Assembly (NCBI GenBank): GCA_964399635.1
Contig: CAYNRU010000037.1
Coordinates: forward strand, 1-64,000
DNA length: 64,000 nt
Direction: 5' to 3'
Origin: UBA4615 sp964399635
GTDB taxonomy: Bacteria > Pseudomonadota > Gammaproteobacteria > Burkholderiales > Burkholderiaceae_E
Part shown: positions 33,422 through 41,535 of the stretch, piece by piece
How positions within the stretch are numbered: the stretch's first letter is position 1
Layout: each line of letters opens with the position of its first letter
Translations under genes and position numbers: made by a program
Notes under the pieces: generated by a model
What the model was told of the DNA's origin: nothing
What the model saw: the letters and a program-made list of their open reading frames with translations, nothing else
The model's database searches: none

Positions 33422-34161
33422 GGCGCGGGCCGCTCCGGCGCCGCGGCCCCGTCCGCCCCGGACTGCAGGGCGCGCGCGATCGAGGCGTCGAGCGCCTCGC
33501 GATCCCAGACGCCGCCCGGGTCGGCGCGGGTCGCGAAGCAGCGGGCGAAGTGCACGAAGCGCTCGCGGCTCACGCGCTCGAGCCGCTCGAGCTCGGCGAG
33601 CGGGTCGGTGTGGTCGTCCACGCGCAGGTCGAGCGCCGGGTACTCCTCGGTGGTGTGGATGCGCAGCGCCGCCGACTGCTTGCCGCGCTTGTCGCCGCCC
33701 GCCGCCTCGCCGGCGCGCAGCGACGCGAGCAGGCGCTGCGCGAAGGGCAGCGCGGCGCCCGCCGCGTACGCCTGCGCGGTGCAGGCGATCACCTCGGGGC
33801 CCGCGAGCATGTTGCCCGCGACCGAGAAGCCATCGTGGATCGCGTGGCCGCACCAGTCCACGCAGTCGGTGCCGGTGTGCGCCGCGATGCCGCCGCGCGC
33901 GTCCATCACGTGCAACTGGCGCGTGGCGCGGCCGGGGTCGGCCTCCACCAGCGCCGCGACGACGTGCGTGGCCGCCGCGCCCTCGCGCAGCATGCGCAGC
34001 CCGCGGGGACCGAAGGTGGGGTTGATCAGCGCCTGCGTGGCCAGCGCGCCGACGCCGCCGTCGGCATGCACGCACAGCGCCCCGACCGCGAAGAACCGGG
34101 TGGCGACGGCCACGCCGAAGGCGCCGGTGGCGGGATCGCGTGCGAGGATCGACCAGGTCAT
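33418..34161 (-). CDS. DUF1028 domain-containing protein
   Basis: A 247-residue DUF1028 protein: start MTWSILARDPATGAFGVAVA, then the ALATQALINPTFGPRGLRML block and HDGFSVAGNMLAGPEVI. The fold is thought to be Ntn-hydrolase-like, but the activity is not firmly known. It is the first gene of the peptide-type ABC operon and overlaps the DppD-like gene by 4 nt. This supports a role in cleaving the imported amide or peptide. The C-terminal 50 residues resemble the peptidoglycan-binding-like extension of longer members. Confidence 0.85.
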   Translation of the reverse strand: MTWSILARDPATGAFGVAVATRFFAVGALCVHADGGVGALATQALINPTFGPRGLRMLREGAAATHVVAALVEADPGRATRQLHVMDARGGIAAHTGTDCVDWCGHAIHDGFSVAGNMLAGPEVIACTAQAYAAGAALPFAQRLLASLRAGEAAGGDKRGKQSAALRIHTTEEYPALDLRVDDHTDPLAELERLERVSRERFVHFARCFATRADPGGVWDREALDASIARALQSGADGAAAPERPAP

Positions 34162-34232
34162 CGTTCGGGGGCTTCGAGGCAAGGCTGCAGGATACGCGAA
34201 CGGGGCCTTCGCCCGGGCTCGCGGCAGGGTCC

Positions 34233-34267
34233 GCGCCGTGCGCCGTGCGCCGTGCGCCGTGCGCCGA
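34233..34267. repeat. Five tandem copies of a 7-bp unit (GCGCCGT)
   Basis: Four exact GCGCCGT units and a fifth ending in A lie between the DUF1028 gene and the DsrE-like gene, outside coding sequence. The copy number is likely to vary between strains by slippage. Confidence 0.85.
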
Positions 34268-34297
34268 TCGCGGGCGAAGCAGCCGGCGCGACGCCGC

Positions 34298-34747
34298 TCA
34301 GGGCCGGATGTACGCGTAGCCCTCGCGCTGGCGCTTCATCAGCTGGACCACGCCCGCCTCGACGTAGCCGATGCGCGGCAGCATGTCCTCGCGCGCGACC
34401 TTCTGGTTCTTCATGGTGTTCTCGCAGGCGACCACCGACACGCCCGCGGCCAGCGCCTCCGAAATCCGCGTGCCCACGACCGAGTCCATCTTCAGCATGC
34501 CGATGCCCGGCCCATAGGCGACGATCTCGACGGCGACATTGCCTGCGCCGAGGTCGGTCTGGACGTTGCGCACGTTGTTGAGCGCGAGCGCCCACCTGGC
34601 GGGGTCGGCATCGCTGACCTGGAAGACGACCTTGTGCGGACGGTCGGCGACGGCCTGCTGGGCGAGCGCGCCGCCGGCGACGAGCGCGCCGAGCGTCGCC
34701 GCGGCGGCAGACAGCAGCGTGCGGCGGGAAAGGGTGCGGTACGTCAT
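34298..34747 (-). CDS. DsrE/DsrF-like protein with Tat signal
   Basis: A 149-residue protein. Residues 1-30 are a twin-arginine signal (SRRTLLSAAAATLGALVAGG, ending ALAQ). The mature part has the DsrE fold pattern: HKVVFQVSDADPARWALALN, VEIVAYGPGIGMLK, and ALAAGVSVVACENTMKN, with a Cys at the position of the DsrE active Cys. Such proteins are linked to sulfur handling or carry small thiols; a periplasmic version is notable. No other sulfur gene is nearby. Confidence 0.8.
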   Translation of the reverse strand: MTYRTLSRRTLLSAAAATLGALVAGGALAQQAVADRPHKVVFQVSDADPARWALALNNVRNVQTDLGAGNVAVEIVAYGPGIGMLKMDSVVGTRISEALAAGVSVVACENTMKNQKVAREDMLPRIGYVEAGVVQLMKRQREGYAYIRP

Positions 34748-34763
34748 CGGGAGTGTCCTTGGT

Positions 34764-35423
34764 TCAGCGCTCGAGCGCCTGTCGCAGGTAGGGGTCCACG
34801 TCGGGCTGGCCGCGCAGCCAGCGCTTGTAGTCGGCAGGCACCTCGGCCATGGCCACGCCCCGGTGCTTGCCGAAGGGCATGACGGTCGGCACGCGGGCGG
34901 TCTCGGAGTGCGCCCACAGCGCCTCCCACGAGGGCACCGTGCCCAGGCGCGCGACGATGGCGCGCAGCAGGTCGAGGCACAGCGCCACGTCCGCCGCGGC
35001 GGCGTGCGCGGCGCGCAGCCGCTCGCGCGCCTCGCGCGGGTCCTGCAGGTGGTAGGTGAGCGCGCCGAGCCCGTAGGCGTCGAGCCCGGGGAAGACCTGC
35101 CGGGCGAGGCACAGGGTGTCGATGCGGCGCACGTCGGGCCGGCCGATCACCTGCCAGTCGAAGTCGACGTTGTGGCCGATCAGGTAGCGCACGTCCGCCG
35201 GCAGCCGGAACGCGCTCGACGGCGGGCAGCCTTCGAGGTCGGCGTCGACGATGTGGTGGACCGCCATCGCGCCGAGCTCGATCGGGCGGCCGGGCGCGTA
35301 GCGCTGCTCGAAGCGCTCGACGACGTTCAGGCGCACCGGGTCGTCGATGCGCAGCCACGCGGCCTCGATCAGGCCCGGGTCGGTCACGCCGGTGGTTTCG
35401 GTATCGAAGACGAGTGCGGTCAT
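34764..35423 (-). CDS. DnaQ-like 3'-5' exonuclease with C-terminal DUF3820
   Basis: A 219-residue protein. Residues 1-165 form a DEDD exonuclease: VFDTETTG (Asp and Glu metal ligands), IGHNVDFDWQ, and the fourth region AHAAAADVALCLDLL. Residues about 180-215 (TVMPFGKHRGVAMAEVPADY) match DUF3820, also found in exodeoxyribonuclease X. It is therefore an ExoX-like single-strand or duplex 3' exonuclease used in repair. ATG at 35423. Confidence 0.85.
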   Translation of the reverse strand: MTALVFDTETTGVTDPGLIEAAWLRIDDPVRLNVVERFEQRYAPGRPIELGAMAVHHIVDADLEGCPPSSAFRLPADVRYLIGHNVDFDWQVIGRPDVRRIDTLCLARQVFPGLDAYGLGALTYHLQDPREARERLRAAHAAAADVALCLDLLRAIVARLGTVPSWEALWAHSETARVPTVMPFGKHRGVAMAEVPADYKRWLRGQPDVDPYLRQALER

Positions 35424-35898
35424 GGCAGGGGGTCGGCGAGGCGGGCGGCGGGCCCGGGGCGCGCCGCCTGATCGGCCAAGGATACCGGGCCGGCGCGGTC
35501 GCAGCCAGGCGCAACGCGGCGCGTGCGCGGCCACGCCGGGCATCGTGCAGCGTGGCCGTTGCATGCGCCCGGTCGCCGCCGCATCCCCGGCGGGACCCGG
35601 CCCCGGGACGACCGCTGGCTCGAGTCGACCCACGACTTCATCCACCAGTGGCTCTTCCCGCTGCCCGAGCCGAGCAGCGTGCTGCCGCAGGCGCCGCTGC
35701 TCGAGCCAGTGACCGCGGCGGCCTTCGCCACCGACGCAGGCCGCGGCGCTGACGGACGCCGAGCAGGATTGACGGCCCTCCCACCGCGGGCGACCATCGG
35801 CCGCGGCCTGCCACCGCCGCGCCGCCCGCGATCCGCGGCCGGCCGACCCACGACCCATGAGCCGGAATACCGGCATCTGGGATCCGAGGAGACGCTCC
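35424..35898. other. Intergenic interval with one gene fragment
   Basis: These 475 bases separate two divergent genes. Apart from the OGFr-like fragment at 35604-35745 and the Shine-Dalgarno GAGGAG (35886-35891) of the acyl-CoA synthetase, nothing is recognisable. Confidence 0.4.
35604..35745 (+). pseudogene. Fragment of an opioid-growth-factor-receptor-like domain protein
   Basis: The plus strand reads DDRWLESTHDFIHQWLFPLP and then EPSSVLPQAPLLEPVTAAAF. This resembles the hallmark of bacterial OGFr_N-like proteins (consensus HDYIQWLFPLPEPS-FNP-APLL----AF). The preceding residues (RRRIPGGTRP) and following residues do not continue the domain, and no start codon or Shine-Dalgarno fits. It appears to be a residual 45-codon piece. 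Confidence 0.45.
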
Positions 35899-37821
35899 GT
35901 GACCCGCCTGCACCTGCTCGACCGCCTGATCGGCCCGGACTGGCCCGACCTCTCGACCGACAAGGCGGTGCGCGCCTTCGAGGCCGCAGCCTACGACGAG
36001 CGCATCGCGGCGCGCAGCACCTACGAGGCGCTGCAGCTCGGCGGCGGCGTCGACCCGGCTGCGATCGCGGTCCGCTTCCTGCCCGACGCCGACCCGCAGG
36101 CGGCCCCGATCGACATCCCGCACGGCCTGTTCGTGCGGCGCGTGACCCAGGCCGCCAACGCGTTCCACGCGCTCGGCGTGCGTCCCGGCAAGGTCGTGAG
36201 CTTCCTGCTGCCGCTGCTGCCGCAGAGCCTGTGCACGCTGTTCGGCGCGGAGGCCGCCGGCATCGCCAACCCGGTCAACCCGCTGCTCGAGCCGCAGCAG
36301 CTGGTCGAGATCCTGCGCGCGGCCGGCACCCGCGTGCTGGTCGCGCTGGGGCCCACGCCCGGCAGCGACATCTGGGAGAAGGTGCAGCGCATCCGCGGCG
36401 AGTTGCCGGATCTGCAGGCGATCGTGGTCGTGGGTGGCGCGCAGGCGGTGGCCGACGCCGCGGGCGCGCCCGGGCCGGCGCTGCACGACTTCGACGCGCT
36501 GCTCGACGCGCAGCCGGCCGACGTGCTCGCGAGCGGGCGCCGGATCGCGCCCGACGACGTCGCCGCCTACTTCCACACCGGCGGCACCACCGGCACGCCC
36601 AAGCTGGTCCGCCACACCCATCGCAACCAGGTCTGCCAGGCCTGGACGATGGGCCTGATGCTGCGCCTGCGGCCGGGCGAGCCGATGCTCTTCGGGCTGC
36701 CGCTGTTCCACGTGGGCGGCGCGCTGACGCAGGCCCTCTCGGCCCTGTCGAGCGGCGGCACGCTGGTCGTGGTGTCGCCGGCCGGCTGGCGCAGCCCGGT
36801 GGCCGTGCGCAACGTCTGGAAACTGGTCGAGCGCTTCCGCCCGGTCAATTTCATCGGCGTGCCGACCGTGCTGACCGCGGCGCTCGCCACCCCGGTGGAC
36901 GGCGCCGACCTGTCGAGCGTCCGGCGCGCCGCCGCCGGCGGCTCGGCGATCCCGGTCGCGATCGGGCGGGCCTACACCGAGACTTTCGGCTGGCCGGTCC
37001 TCGAGGTCTACGGGATGACCGAGACCTCCAGCGTGCACACCATCTCCTTCCTCGACCGGCCGATCCTGCTGGGCTCGGCGGGCCACCCGGTGCCGTACGC
37101 CCGCGTGCGCATCGTCAAGATCGACAGCGAGGGCCGCTGCGCCGGCGACTGCGCGCCCGGGGAGATCGGCGTCGTGGCGATGGCCGGGCCGGGCGTGTTC
37201 AGCGGCTACCTCAGCGAGACCCACAACCGCGACGCCTTCATCGAGCCGGGCTGGGTCAACTCGGGCGACCTCGGCCGCCTCGACGAGGACGGCTATCTGT
37301 GGATCACCGGCCGCGCGAAGGACCTGGTGATCCGCGGCGGCCACAACATCGACCCGCAGCCGATCGAGGAGATCCTGTTCCAGCATCCGGCGGTAGCGCT
37401 CGCCGCGATGGTCGGACAGCCCGACGCCTACGCGGGCGAGCTGCCGGTGGCCTTCGTGCAGCTCAAGCCCGGCGCGAGCGCCGACATGGCGGACCTGCTC
37501 GACTTCGTGCGCGAGCGCACGCCGGAGCGGGCGGCCGTGCCGGTGGCGGTGCACCGGGTCGACCCGATGCCGCTCACCGGGGTGGGCAAGGTGTTCAAGC
37601 CCGCGCTGCGCTGGGACGCGGCGCGGCGGGTGGCGACGATGATGCTGGCCGACCTCGCACTGCCGGGCCTGACCGTCGAGGTGGGCGCGCACCCCGTGCA
37701 CGGCAGCCTCATCACGGTGGGCATCGAGGGCGTGCCCGAGGCGGCCCGCGCGGCCCTGCGCGAGCGGGTTCAGGAGCGCCTCGGCCCCCTGACCCTGCGC
37801 CACGAGGTGGCCTGGCGCTGA
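35899..37821 (+). CDS. Acyl-CoA synthetase (AMP-forming), long N-terminal extension
   Basis: A 640-residue ANL-superfamily ligase. It has the phosphate loop FHTGGTTGTPKLVRHTH, the VLEVYGMTETSS block, the NSGDLGRLDEDGYLWITGRAKDLVIRGG hinge region and the C-terminal catalytic lysine in LTGVGKVFKPALR. It activates a carboxylic acid to acyl-AMP then acyl-CoA. GTG at 35899 is preferred because GAGGAG lies 7 nt upstream; an ATG at 35857 is possible. The last 70 residues are a small extra domain beyond the usual end. Confidence 0.88.
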   Translation: MTRLHLLDRLIGPDWPDLSTDKAVRAFEAAAYDERIAARSTYEALQLGGGVDPAAIAVRFLPDADPQAAPIDIPHGLFVRRVTQAANAFHALGVRPGKVVSFLLPLLPQSLCTLFGAEAAGIANPVNPLLEPQQLVEILRAAGTRVLVALGPTPGSDIWEKVQRIRGELPDLQAIVVVGGAQAVADAAGAPGPALHDFDALLDAQPADVLASGRRIAPDDVAAYFHTGGTTGTPKLVRHTHRNQVCQAWTMGLMLRLRPGEPMLFGLPLFHVGGALTQALSALSSGGTLVVVSPAGWRSPVAVRNVWKLVERFRPVNFIGVPTVLTAALATPVDGADLSSVRRAAAGGSAIPVAIGRAYTETFGWPVLEVYGMTETSSVHTISFLDRPILLGSAGHPVPYARVRIVKIDSEGRCAGDCAPGEIGVVAMAGPGVFSGYLSETHNRDAFIEPGWVNSGDLGRLDEDGYLWITGRAKDLVIRGGHNIDPQPIEEILFQHPAVALAAMVGQPDAYAGELPVAFVQLKPGASADMADLLDFVRERTPERAAVPVAVHRVDPMPLTGVGKVFKPALRWDAARRVATMMLADLALPGLTVEVGAHPVHGSLITVGIEGVPEAARAALRERVQERLGPLTLRHEVAWR

Positions 37822-37923
37822 CGGCCCGGTGCCGGCGGCGCGCCGACCTGCAGAAGGACGGCGTATCCGCCCCTTGAAGCCGCGCCGCCCCGCCCCCATG
37901 CTGACGAGGAGGGAGCGGACAAC

Positions 37924-38886
37924 GTGGAGTTCAAGGACTACTACAAGGTGCTCGACGTCGCGCGCGACGCGACCGCCGACCAGATCAAGAAGGCGTTCCG
38001 CCGGCTTGCGCGCAAGTACCACCCGGACGTCAGCAAGGAGTCCGACGCGACCGCGCGCATGAGCGAGATCAACGAGGCCAACGCGGTGCTGTCGGACCCC
38101 GAGAAGCGGGCCGCCTACGACGCCATCGGCCAGGGCCGGCGCCAGGGCGAGGCCTTCACGCCGCCGCCCGACTGGGACGCCGGCTTCGAGTTCAGCGGGC
38201 CGGGCCAGGGCGACGGCGCCGACGGCGAGTTCAGCGACTTCTTCTCGCAGCTGTTCGGTCGCATGGGCGGGGGCGCGCGGCGGCGCGGCGCGCAGGGCGG
38301 CTTCGAGCGCTTCGAGGCGCGCGGCCACGACCACCACGCGCGCATCCTGCTCGATCTCGAGGACGCGTTTCGCGGCGCGATGCGGCAGGTGACGCTTCGC
38401 AGCCCGCAGCTCGACGACGCCGGGCGCCCGACGCTGCGCGAGCGAACGCTCGACGTCAAGATCCCTGCCGGGGTGCGCCCCGGCCAGCTGATCCGGCTCG
38501 GCGGGCAGGGCGGCGCGGGCCACGGCAACGCGCCCGCGGGCGACCTGTTCCTCGAGGTGAGCTTCCGGCCGCATCCGCGTTTCGAGGTCGACGGCCCGAA
38601 CCTGCTCGGCGAGTTGCCGGTGTCGCCCTGGGAGGCCGCGCTCGGCGCGGTGGTGCCGGTCGCGATGCCGGACGGCTCGACGATGAAGCTCAGGGTGCCG
38701 GCCGGGGCGCAGGGCGGACGCGTGCTGACGGTACGGGGCCGCGGCCTGCCGGGCCAGCCGCCCGGCGACCTCGATCTCGCGATCCGCGTCGTGCTGCCCT
38801 CGGCCGACGATCCGCGCGCCCGCAGGCTCTACGAGTCGATGGCGCGCGAGTTGCCGGACTTCGACGCACGCGTCGCCGGGAGGTGA
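37924..38886 (+). CDS. cbpA: CbpA-type DnaJ co-chaperone
   Basis: A 320-residue class B Hsp40. The J domain has KDYYKVLDVARDATADQIKK and HPD at 33-35. A Gly-rich linker and two C-terminal beta-barrel domains follow (ILLDLEDAFRGAMRQVTL, VKIPAGVRPGQLIRLGGQG). It lacks the zinc-finger of DnaJ. It delivers clients to DnaK and can bind curved DNA. GTG at 37924 follows GAGGAGGGA. The cbpM gene follows after 2 nt, as in E. coli. Confidence 0.92.
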   Translation: MEFKDYYKVLDVARDATADQIKKAFRRLARKYHPDVSKESDATARMSEINEANAVLSDPEKRAAYDAIGQGRRQGEAFTPPPDWDAGFEFSGPGQGDGADGEFSDFFSQLFGRMGGGARRRGAQGGFERFEARGHDHHARILLDLEDAFRGAMRQVTLRSPQLDDAGRPTLRERTLDVKIPAGVRPGQLIRLGGQGGAGHGNAPAGDLFLEVSFRPHPRFEVDGPNLLGELPVSPWEAALGAVVPVAMPDGSTMKLRVPAGAQGGRVLTVRGRGLPGQPPGDLDLAIRVVLPSADDPRARRLYESMARELPDFDARVAGR

Positions 38887-38888
38887 CC

Positions 38889-39200
38889 ATGGCGAGTCGA
38901 TCGGAACGGATGGTGGAGGCGATGCTCGAGGACGCAGCGCTGTCGCTCGACGAGCTGTGCCGGGCGGTGGCGGTGGAACCCCGATGGGTGCAGGAGCGCG
39001 TCGAGGCCGGCCTGCTCGAGGCGCCGGCCGGCGAGCCGACGGCCTGGCGCTTCGACGCCGTGGCCTTCACGCGCGTGCGCCGCATGGTCCGCGTCGAGCG
39101 CGACTTCGATGCCGGGCCCGAGCTGGCGGCGCTGGTGGCCGACCTCGCCGAGGAGATCGCCGCGCTGCGCCGGGCGCTGCGCCGGGGCGGGGCCGGCTGA
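38889..39200 (+). CDS. cbpM: CbpM chaperone modulator
   Basis: A 103-residue MerR-HTH-like protein that binds the CbpA J domain and inhibits it. It has a helical N-terminus (LSLDELCRAVAVEPRWVQER), the V-AGLLEAP block, and a C-terminal leucine-rich helix (ELAALVADLAEEIAALRRAL). It directly follows cbpA. ATG at 38889 is preferred over the overlapping GTG at 38883. Confidence 0.88.
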   Translation: MASRSERMVEAMLEDAALSLDELCRAVAVEPRWVQERVEAGLLEAPAGEPTAWRFDAVAFTRVRRMVRVERDFDAGPELAALVADLAEEIAALRRALRRGGAG

Positions 39201-39226
39201 TCCGTCGACAAGCGGGGCGGCCGCGG

Positions 39227-39679
39227 TCACCGCCCGCGGTCGACCAGGTAGACGCGGGTGAACCCGGACGCGCCGAGCATGTCGACCGCGGTCGCGGCCA
39301 GGCGCAGGTCGACCCCCGTCACGAAGACCGGCACGCTGCGCGGCAGGTCGGCGGCGATCTGCTCCCCCCAGATGCCCTGCACCGCCTGCTCGGCCGAGTC
39401 GAAGCCGCAGCACGCCCCCACTTCCACGCTCAGCGAGCGGCCCGGATGGGCGGCGAGAAACAGCTTCGCCTCGGCCATCGACGCGTAGAGCGCGGACCGC
39501 GTCTGCGCGGAGGGGTCGGCCGCCTCGCGAGGTTGCATCACGGTGACGGCGGGCTCGGCGGCCACCTGCGGGTCGGTCCCGTTGCAGCCGGCGGCCAGTA
39601 GGGCCGCGGCGAGCAGCGTGGCCCGGCAGGTGAACGCCAGGCGTGGGGTGCAGCGGACGGTCCTTCCGGTATCTGTCAT
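39227..39679 (-). CDS. Predicted lipoprotein, function unknown
   Basis: A 150-residue protein with a signal sequence ending in a lipobox (LLAAALLAAGC, Cys32). The mature part contains ALYASMAEAKLFLAAHPGR, a CC pair in EVGACCGFDSAEQAV, and a Rossmann-like C-terminus (FVTGVDLRLAATAVDMLGAS). It probably sits in the outer-membrane inner leaflet. No family recognised. It converges on cbpM with 26 nt between stops. Confidence 0.7.
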   Translation of the reverse strand: MTDTGRTVRCTPRLAFTCRATLLAAALLAAGCNGTDPQVAAEPAVTVMQPREAADPSAQTRSALYASMAEAKLFLAAHPGRSLSVEVGACCGFDSAEQAVQGIWGEQIAADLPRSVPVFVTGVDLRLAATAVDMLGASGFTRVYLVDRGR

Positions 39680-39837
39680 GGATCCTCCCTGCCGAGCGCG
39701 CTCCGGCCCGGTCGAATCGATGGTGGGCGCGTGTCGGCGCGGACGCCATACCGCAATGAGGTGACGCGGCGCGCCGTGCGTCCGCCCAGGCCCGCCTCGC
39801 GCGACGGCGCCGCGGCGCGGGCCGGTGCCGCGGCCGG

Positions 39838-40227
39838 TCAGTCGACGACCGCGACCGCCTCCACCTCGAGCATCAGGTCCTCGTGCACCAGCGCGGGCGT
39901 GGCGACCAGCGTGCTGGCCGGCTGGTGTGTGCCGAAGCGGCGCGTACGGATCTCGCGGAAGGTGCGCAGCTTCTCGGCGGTCAGGTCGCGCACGTAAACG
40001 TTCATCTTCACGATGTGCGCGTACTGCGCGCCGCCCGCGGCGAGCGCGATGCGCAGGTTCTCGAGCACGCGCTCGGCCTGCTCGGCGAAGGTCGTGCCGA
40101 CCACGCGGCCGGCCTCGTCGAAGGCGACCTGCCCCGACACGTAGACGGTGCGTCCGCCGGTGACGACGGCGGTGTGGGAATAGCTGCCGCGCGACAGGCC
40201 GGCGGGGTTCAGGAACTCGACGCTCAT
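39838..40227 (-). CDS. ridA: RidA family enamine/imine deaminase
   Basis: A 129-residue YjgF/YER057c/UK114 protein. It has YSHTAVVTGGRTVYVSGQVAF, the VLENLRIALAAGGAQYAHIVKMNVYV block and a C-terminal PALVHEDLMLEVEAVAVV with the conserved Glu; the catalytic Arg is at the IRTRRFGTHQPASTLV block. It hydrolyses reactive 2-aminoacrylate-type enamines formed by PLP enzymes. Several RidA subfamilies exist; the exact one is not resolved. Confidence 0.88.
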   Translation of the reverse strand: MSVEFLNPAGLSRGSYSHTAVVTGGRTVYVSGQVAFDEAGRVVGTTFAEQAERVLENLRIALAAGGAQYAHIVKMNVYVRDLTAEKLRTFREIRTRRFGTHQPASTLVATPALVHEDLMLEVEAVAVVD

Positions 40228-40321
40228 CGGGGATCTCCGGGGGTGGGGGTGCTGCAGGGCACGGCATCGGCGCGGGCCTCGCAGGGTCGGGCGCGGCCGG
40301 ATCGTCGTACCCTATCACCCG

Positions 40322-40621
40322 ATGGAGATGCTCGTCCGACTCGACCCCGTGCAGGCGCACCTGCTGCGCGACCTGCTCGCGCGGCACGGCATCCGCGCCC
40401 ACCTGCTGAACCTCCACGTGCAGGGCGCGGTGGGCGAGCTGCCCCCCGAGTCGGCGATGCCGCAGGTCTGGATCGCCGATGCCGCCGACCGCGTTCGAGC
40501 CACCGCGCTGCTGCGCGACCACGAGGCCGACCGCAGCCGCGCGGGCATCCGCTGGTGCCGCTGTGGCGAGGACAACCCGGAGACCTTCGAGCTGTGCTGG
40601 CGTTGCGGCGCGCCGCTGTGA
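40322..40621 (+). CDS. DUF2007 protein with C-terminal zinc ribbon
   Basis: A 99-residue cytoplasmic protein. Residues 1-60 match DUF2007 (putative signal-transducing protein): LVRLDPVQAHLLRDLLARHG, then AMPQVWIADAADRVRATALL. The C-terminus has a four-Cys zinc ribbon (WCRCGEDNPETFELCWRCG). Function unknown. It converges on the TetR gene, 19 nt between stops. Confidence 0.8.
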   Translation: MEMLVRLDPVQAHLLRDLLARHGIRAHLLNLHVQGAVGELPPESAMPQVWIADAADRVRATALLRDHEADRSRAGIRWCRCGEDNPETFELCWRCGAPL

Positions 40622-40640
40622 GGAGCGCCGGTGGCGATGC

Positions 40641-41291
40641 TCAGCGCGGGCCGGGCGCCGCGGGGCCGGCGACGTAGTCCGCGAATCGTCCGAGCGTCGC
40701 GCGCACGTGGGCGCGGCGCTCGCGCGCGCCAGGCAGCCGGTGGCCCAGGCCACCGTCGAGGATCAGGCAAGCCAGGCCGTGCACCTGCGCCCAGTACATG
40801 CTGGCCAGCGCGTCGTCGAAGGCGCCGTGCACGGTGCGCACCAGCCGCCCGAGCGACTCGAAGGCGCGCTCGCCGGCGGCCTGCGCCGCCGGGAAGCGAC
40901 CGAGGTCGCACACCTCCGGGCGGAACATGATGCGGAACACACCAGGGTGCTCGAGCGCGAACCCCACGTAGGCCTCGCCGGCCTCGAGCAGCGCGGTACG
41001 CGGCCCGAGCTTCGCCGCGCGGCCGCTGGCGCGCTCCATGCGGCGGGCCAGCGCCTCGAAGCCGTCGCCGACCAGCTCGGCGAGGATGGACTCGCGGTCC
41101 GCGAAGTGGTGGTACGGCGCCTGGTGCGTGACGCCCGCCCGGCGCGCGACCTCGCGCATGCTGAGCGCGGCGAGGCCGTCGGTCTCGAGCAGCGCGACGC
41201 TGGCGGCGAGGATGCGCTGGCGCAGGTCACCTGTGGCGGGCGCAGCCGCCAAGGCGGCTCGCTTGCGGGGGGCGGGACGGGGAGCAGGCAT
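40641..41291 (-). CDS. TetR family repressor (WHG C-terminal domain)
   Basis: A 216-residue regulator. The N-terminal helix-turn-helix is AALSMREVARRAGVTHQAPYHHF. The C-terminal domain has the WHG-type pattern (FALEHPGVFRIMFRPEVCDL, then YWAQVHGLACLILDGGLG). It is divergent from a small membrane-protein operon. Two palindromes in the gap are likely its operators, so it probably represses itself and the operon. The ligand is unknown. Confidence 0.9.
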   Translation of the reverse strand: MPAPRPAPRKRAALAAAPATGDLRQRILAASVALLETDGLAALSMREVARRAGVTHQAPYHHFADRESILAELVGDGFEALARRMERASGRAAKLGPRTALLEAGEAYVGFALEHPGVFRIMFRPEVCDLGRFPAAQAAGERAFESLGRLVRTVHGAFDDALASMYWAQVHGLACLILDGGLGHRLPGARERRAHVRATLGRFADYVAGPAAPGPR

Positions 41292-41313
41292 CGCGGATCG
41301 TCGGTCCAAGAAC

Positions 41314-41369
41314 ACTTGACAGTGTCAAGTCTATCACTTATCTTCGAACCGTACTGGACACTGTCTAGT
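41314..41369. promoter_or_regulatory. Twin palindromic operators and promoter
   Basis: Site 1 (41314-41330) is a perfect 8-bp inverted repeat ACTTGACA-G-TGTCAAGT. Site 2 (41353-41369) is ACTGGACA-C-TGTCTAGT, with 7 of 8 pairs matched and the same core. Their centres are 39 bp apart. Site 1 contains the -35 box TTGACA (41316-41321), with TATCTT (41339-41344) at 17-nt spacing reading right. Binding of the TetR protein here would block the promoter. Confidence 0.7.
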
Positions 41370-41417
41370 GCCGCCGCGCCCGCATCCATCGTCCACCCCG
41401 CCCCCGCGAGGATCGCC

Positions 41418-41531
41418 ATGCACACCGCCTGCCCCGCAACCGCCGCCCTGCTCGGGATCGCCGCCGCCGTCGGCTCGGTCGCCACCGTCGCGGGCATCGT
41501 CGCCCTCGCCGTGATGACCGCGCTGGTCTGA
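41418..41531 (+). CDS. Small membrane peptide (37 residues)
   Basis: A short frame, ATG 41418, encodes a basic-free N-terminus MHTACPATAALLG and one long hydrophobic helix (AVGSVATVAGIVALAVMTAL). A GAGGATCG Shine-Dalgarno-like sequence lies just upstream, it starts downstream of the operator-controlled promoter, and the next gene begins 4 nt after its stop. These points favour a real gene. No family is recognised. Confidence 0.5.
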   Translation: MHTACPATAALLGIAAAVGSVATVAGIVALAVMTALV

Positions 41532-41535
41532 CGCC

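Noticed and set aside
34233..34267. CRISPR-like repeat
   Set aside because: The units are 7 bp and contiguous without spacers; it is a simple tandem repeat.
35638..38574. Long minus-strand frame opposite the acyl-CoA synthetase and cbpA
   Set aside because: Shadow of genuine genes; no domain recognised.
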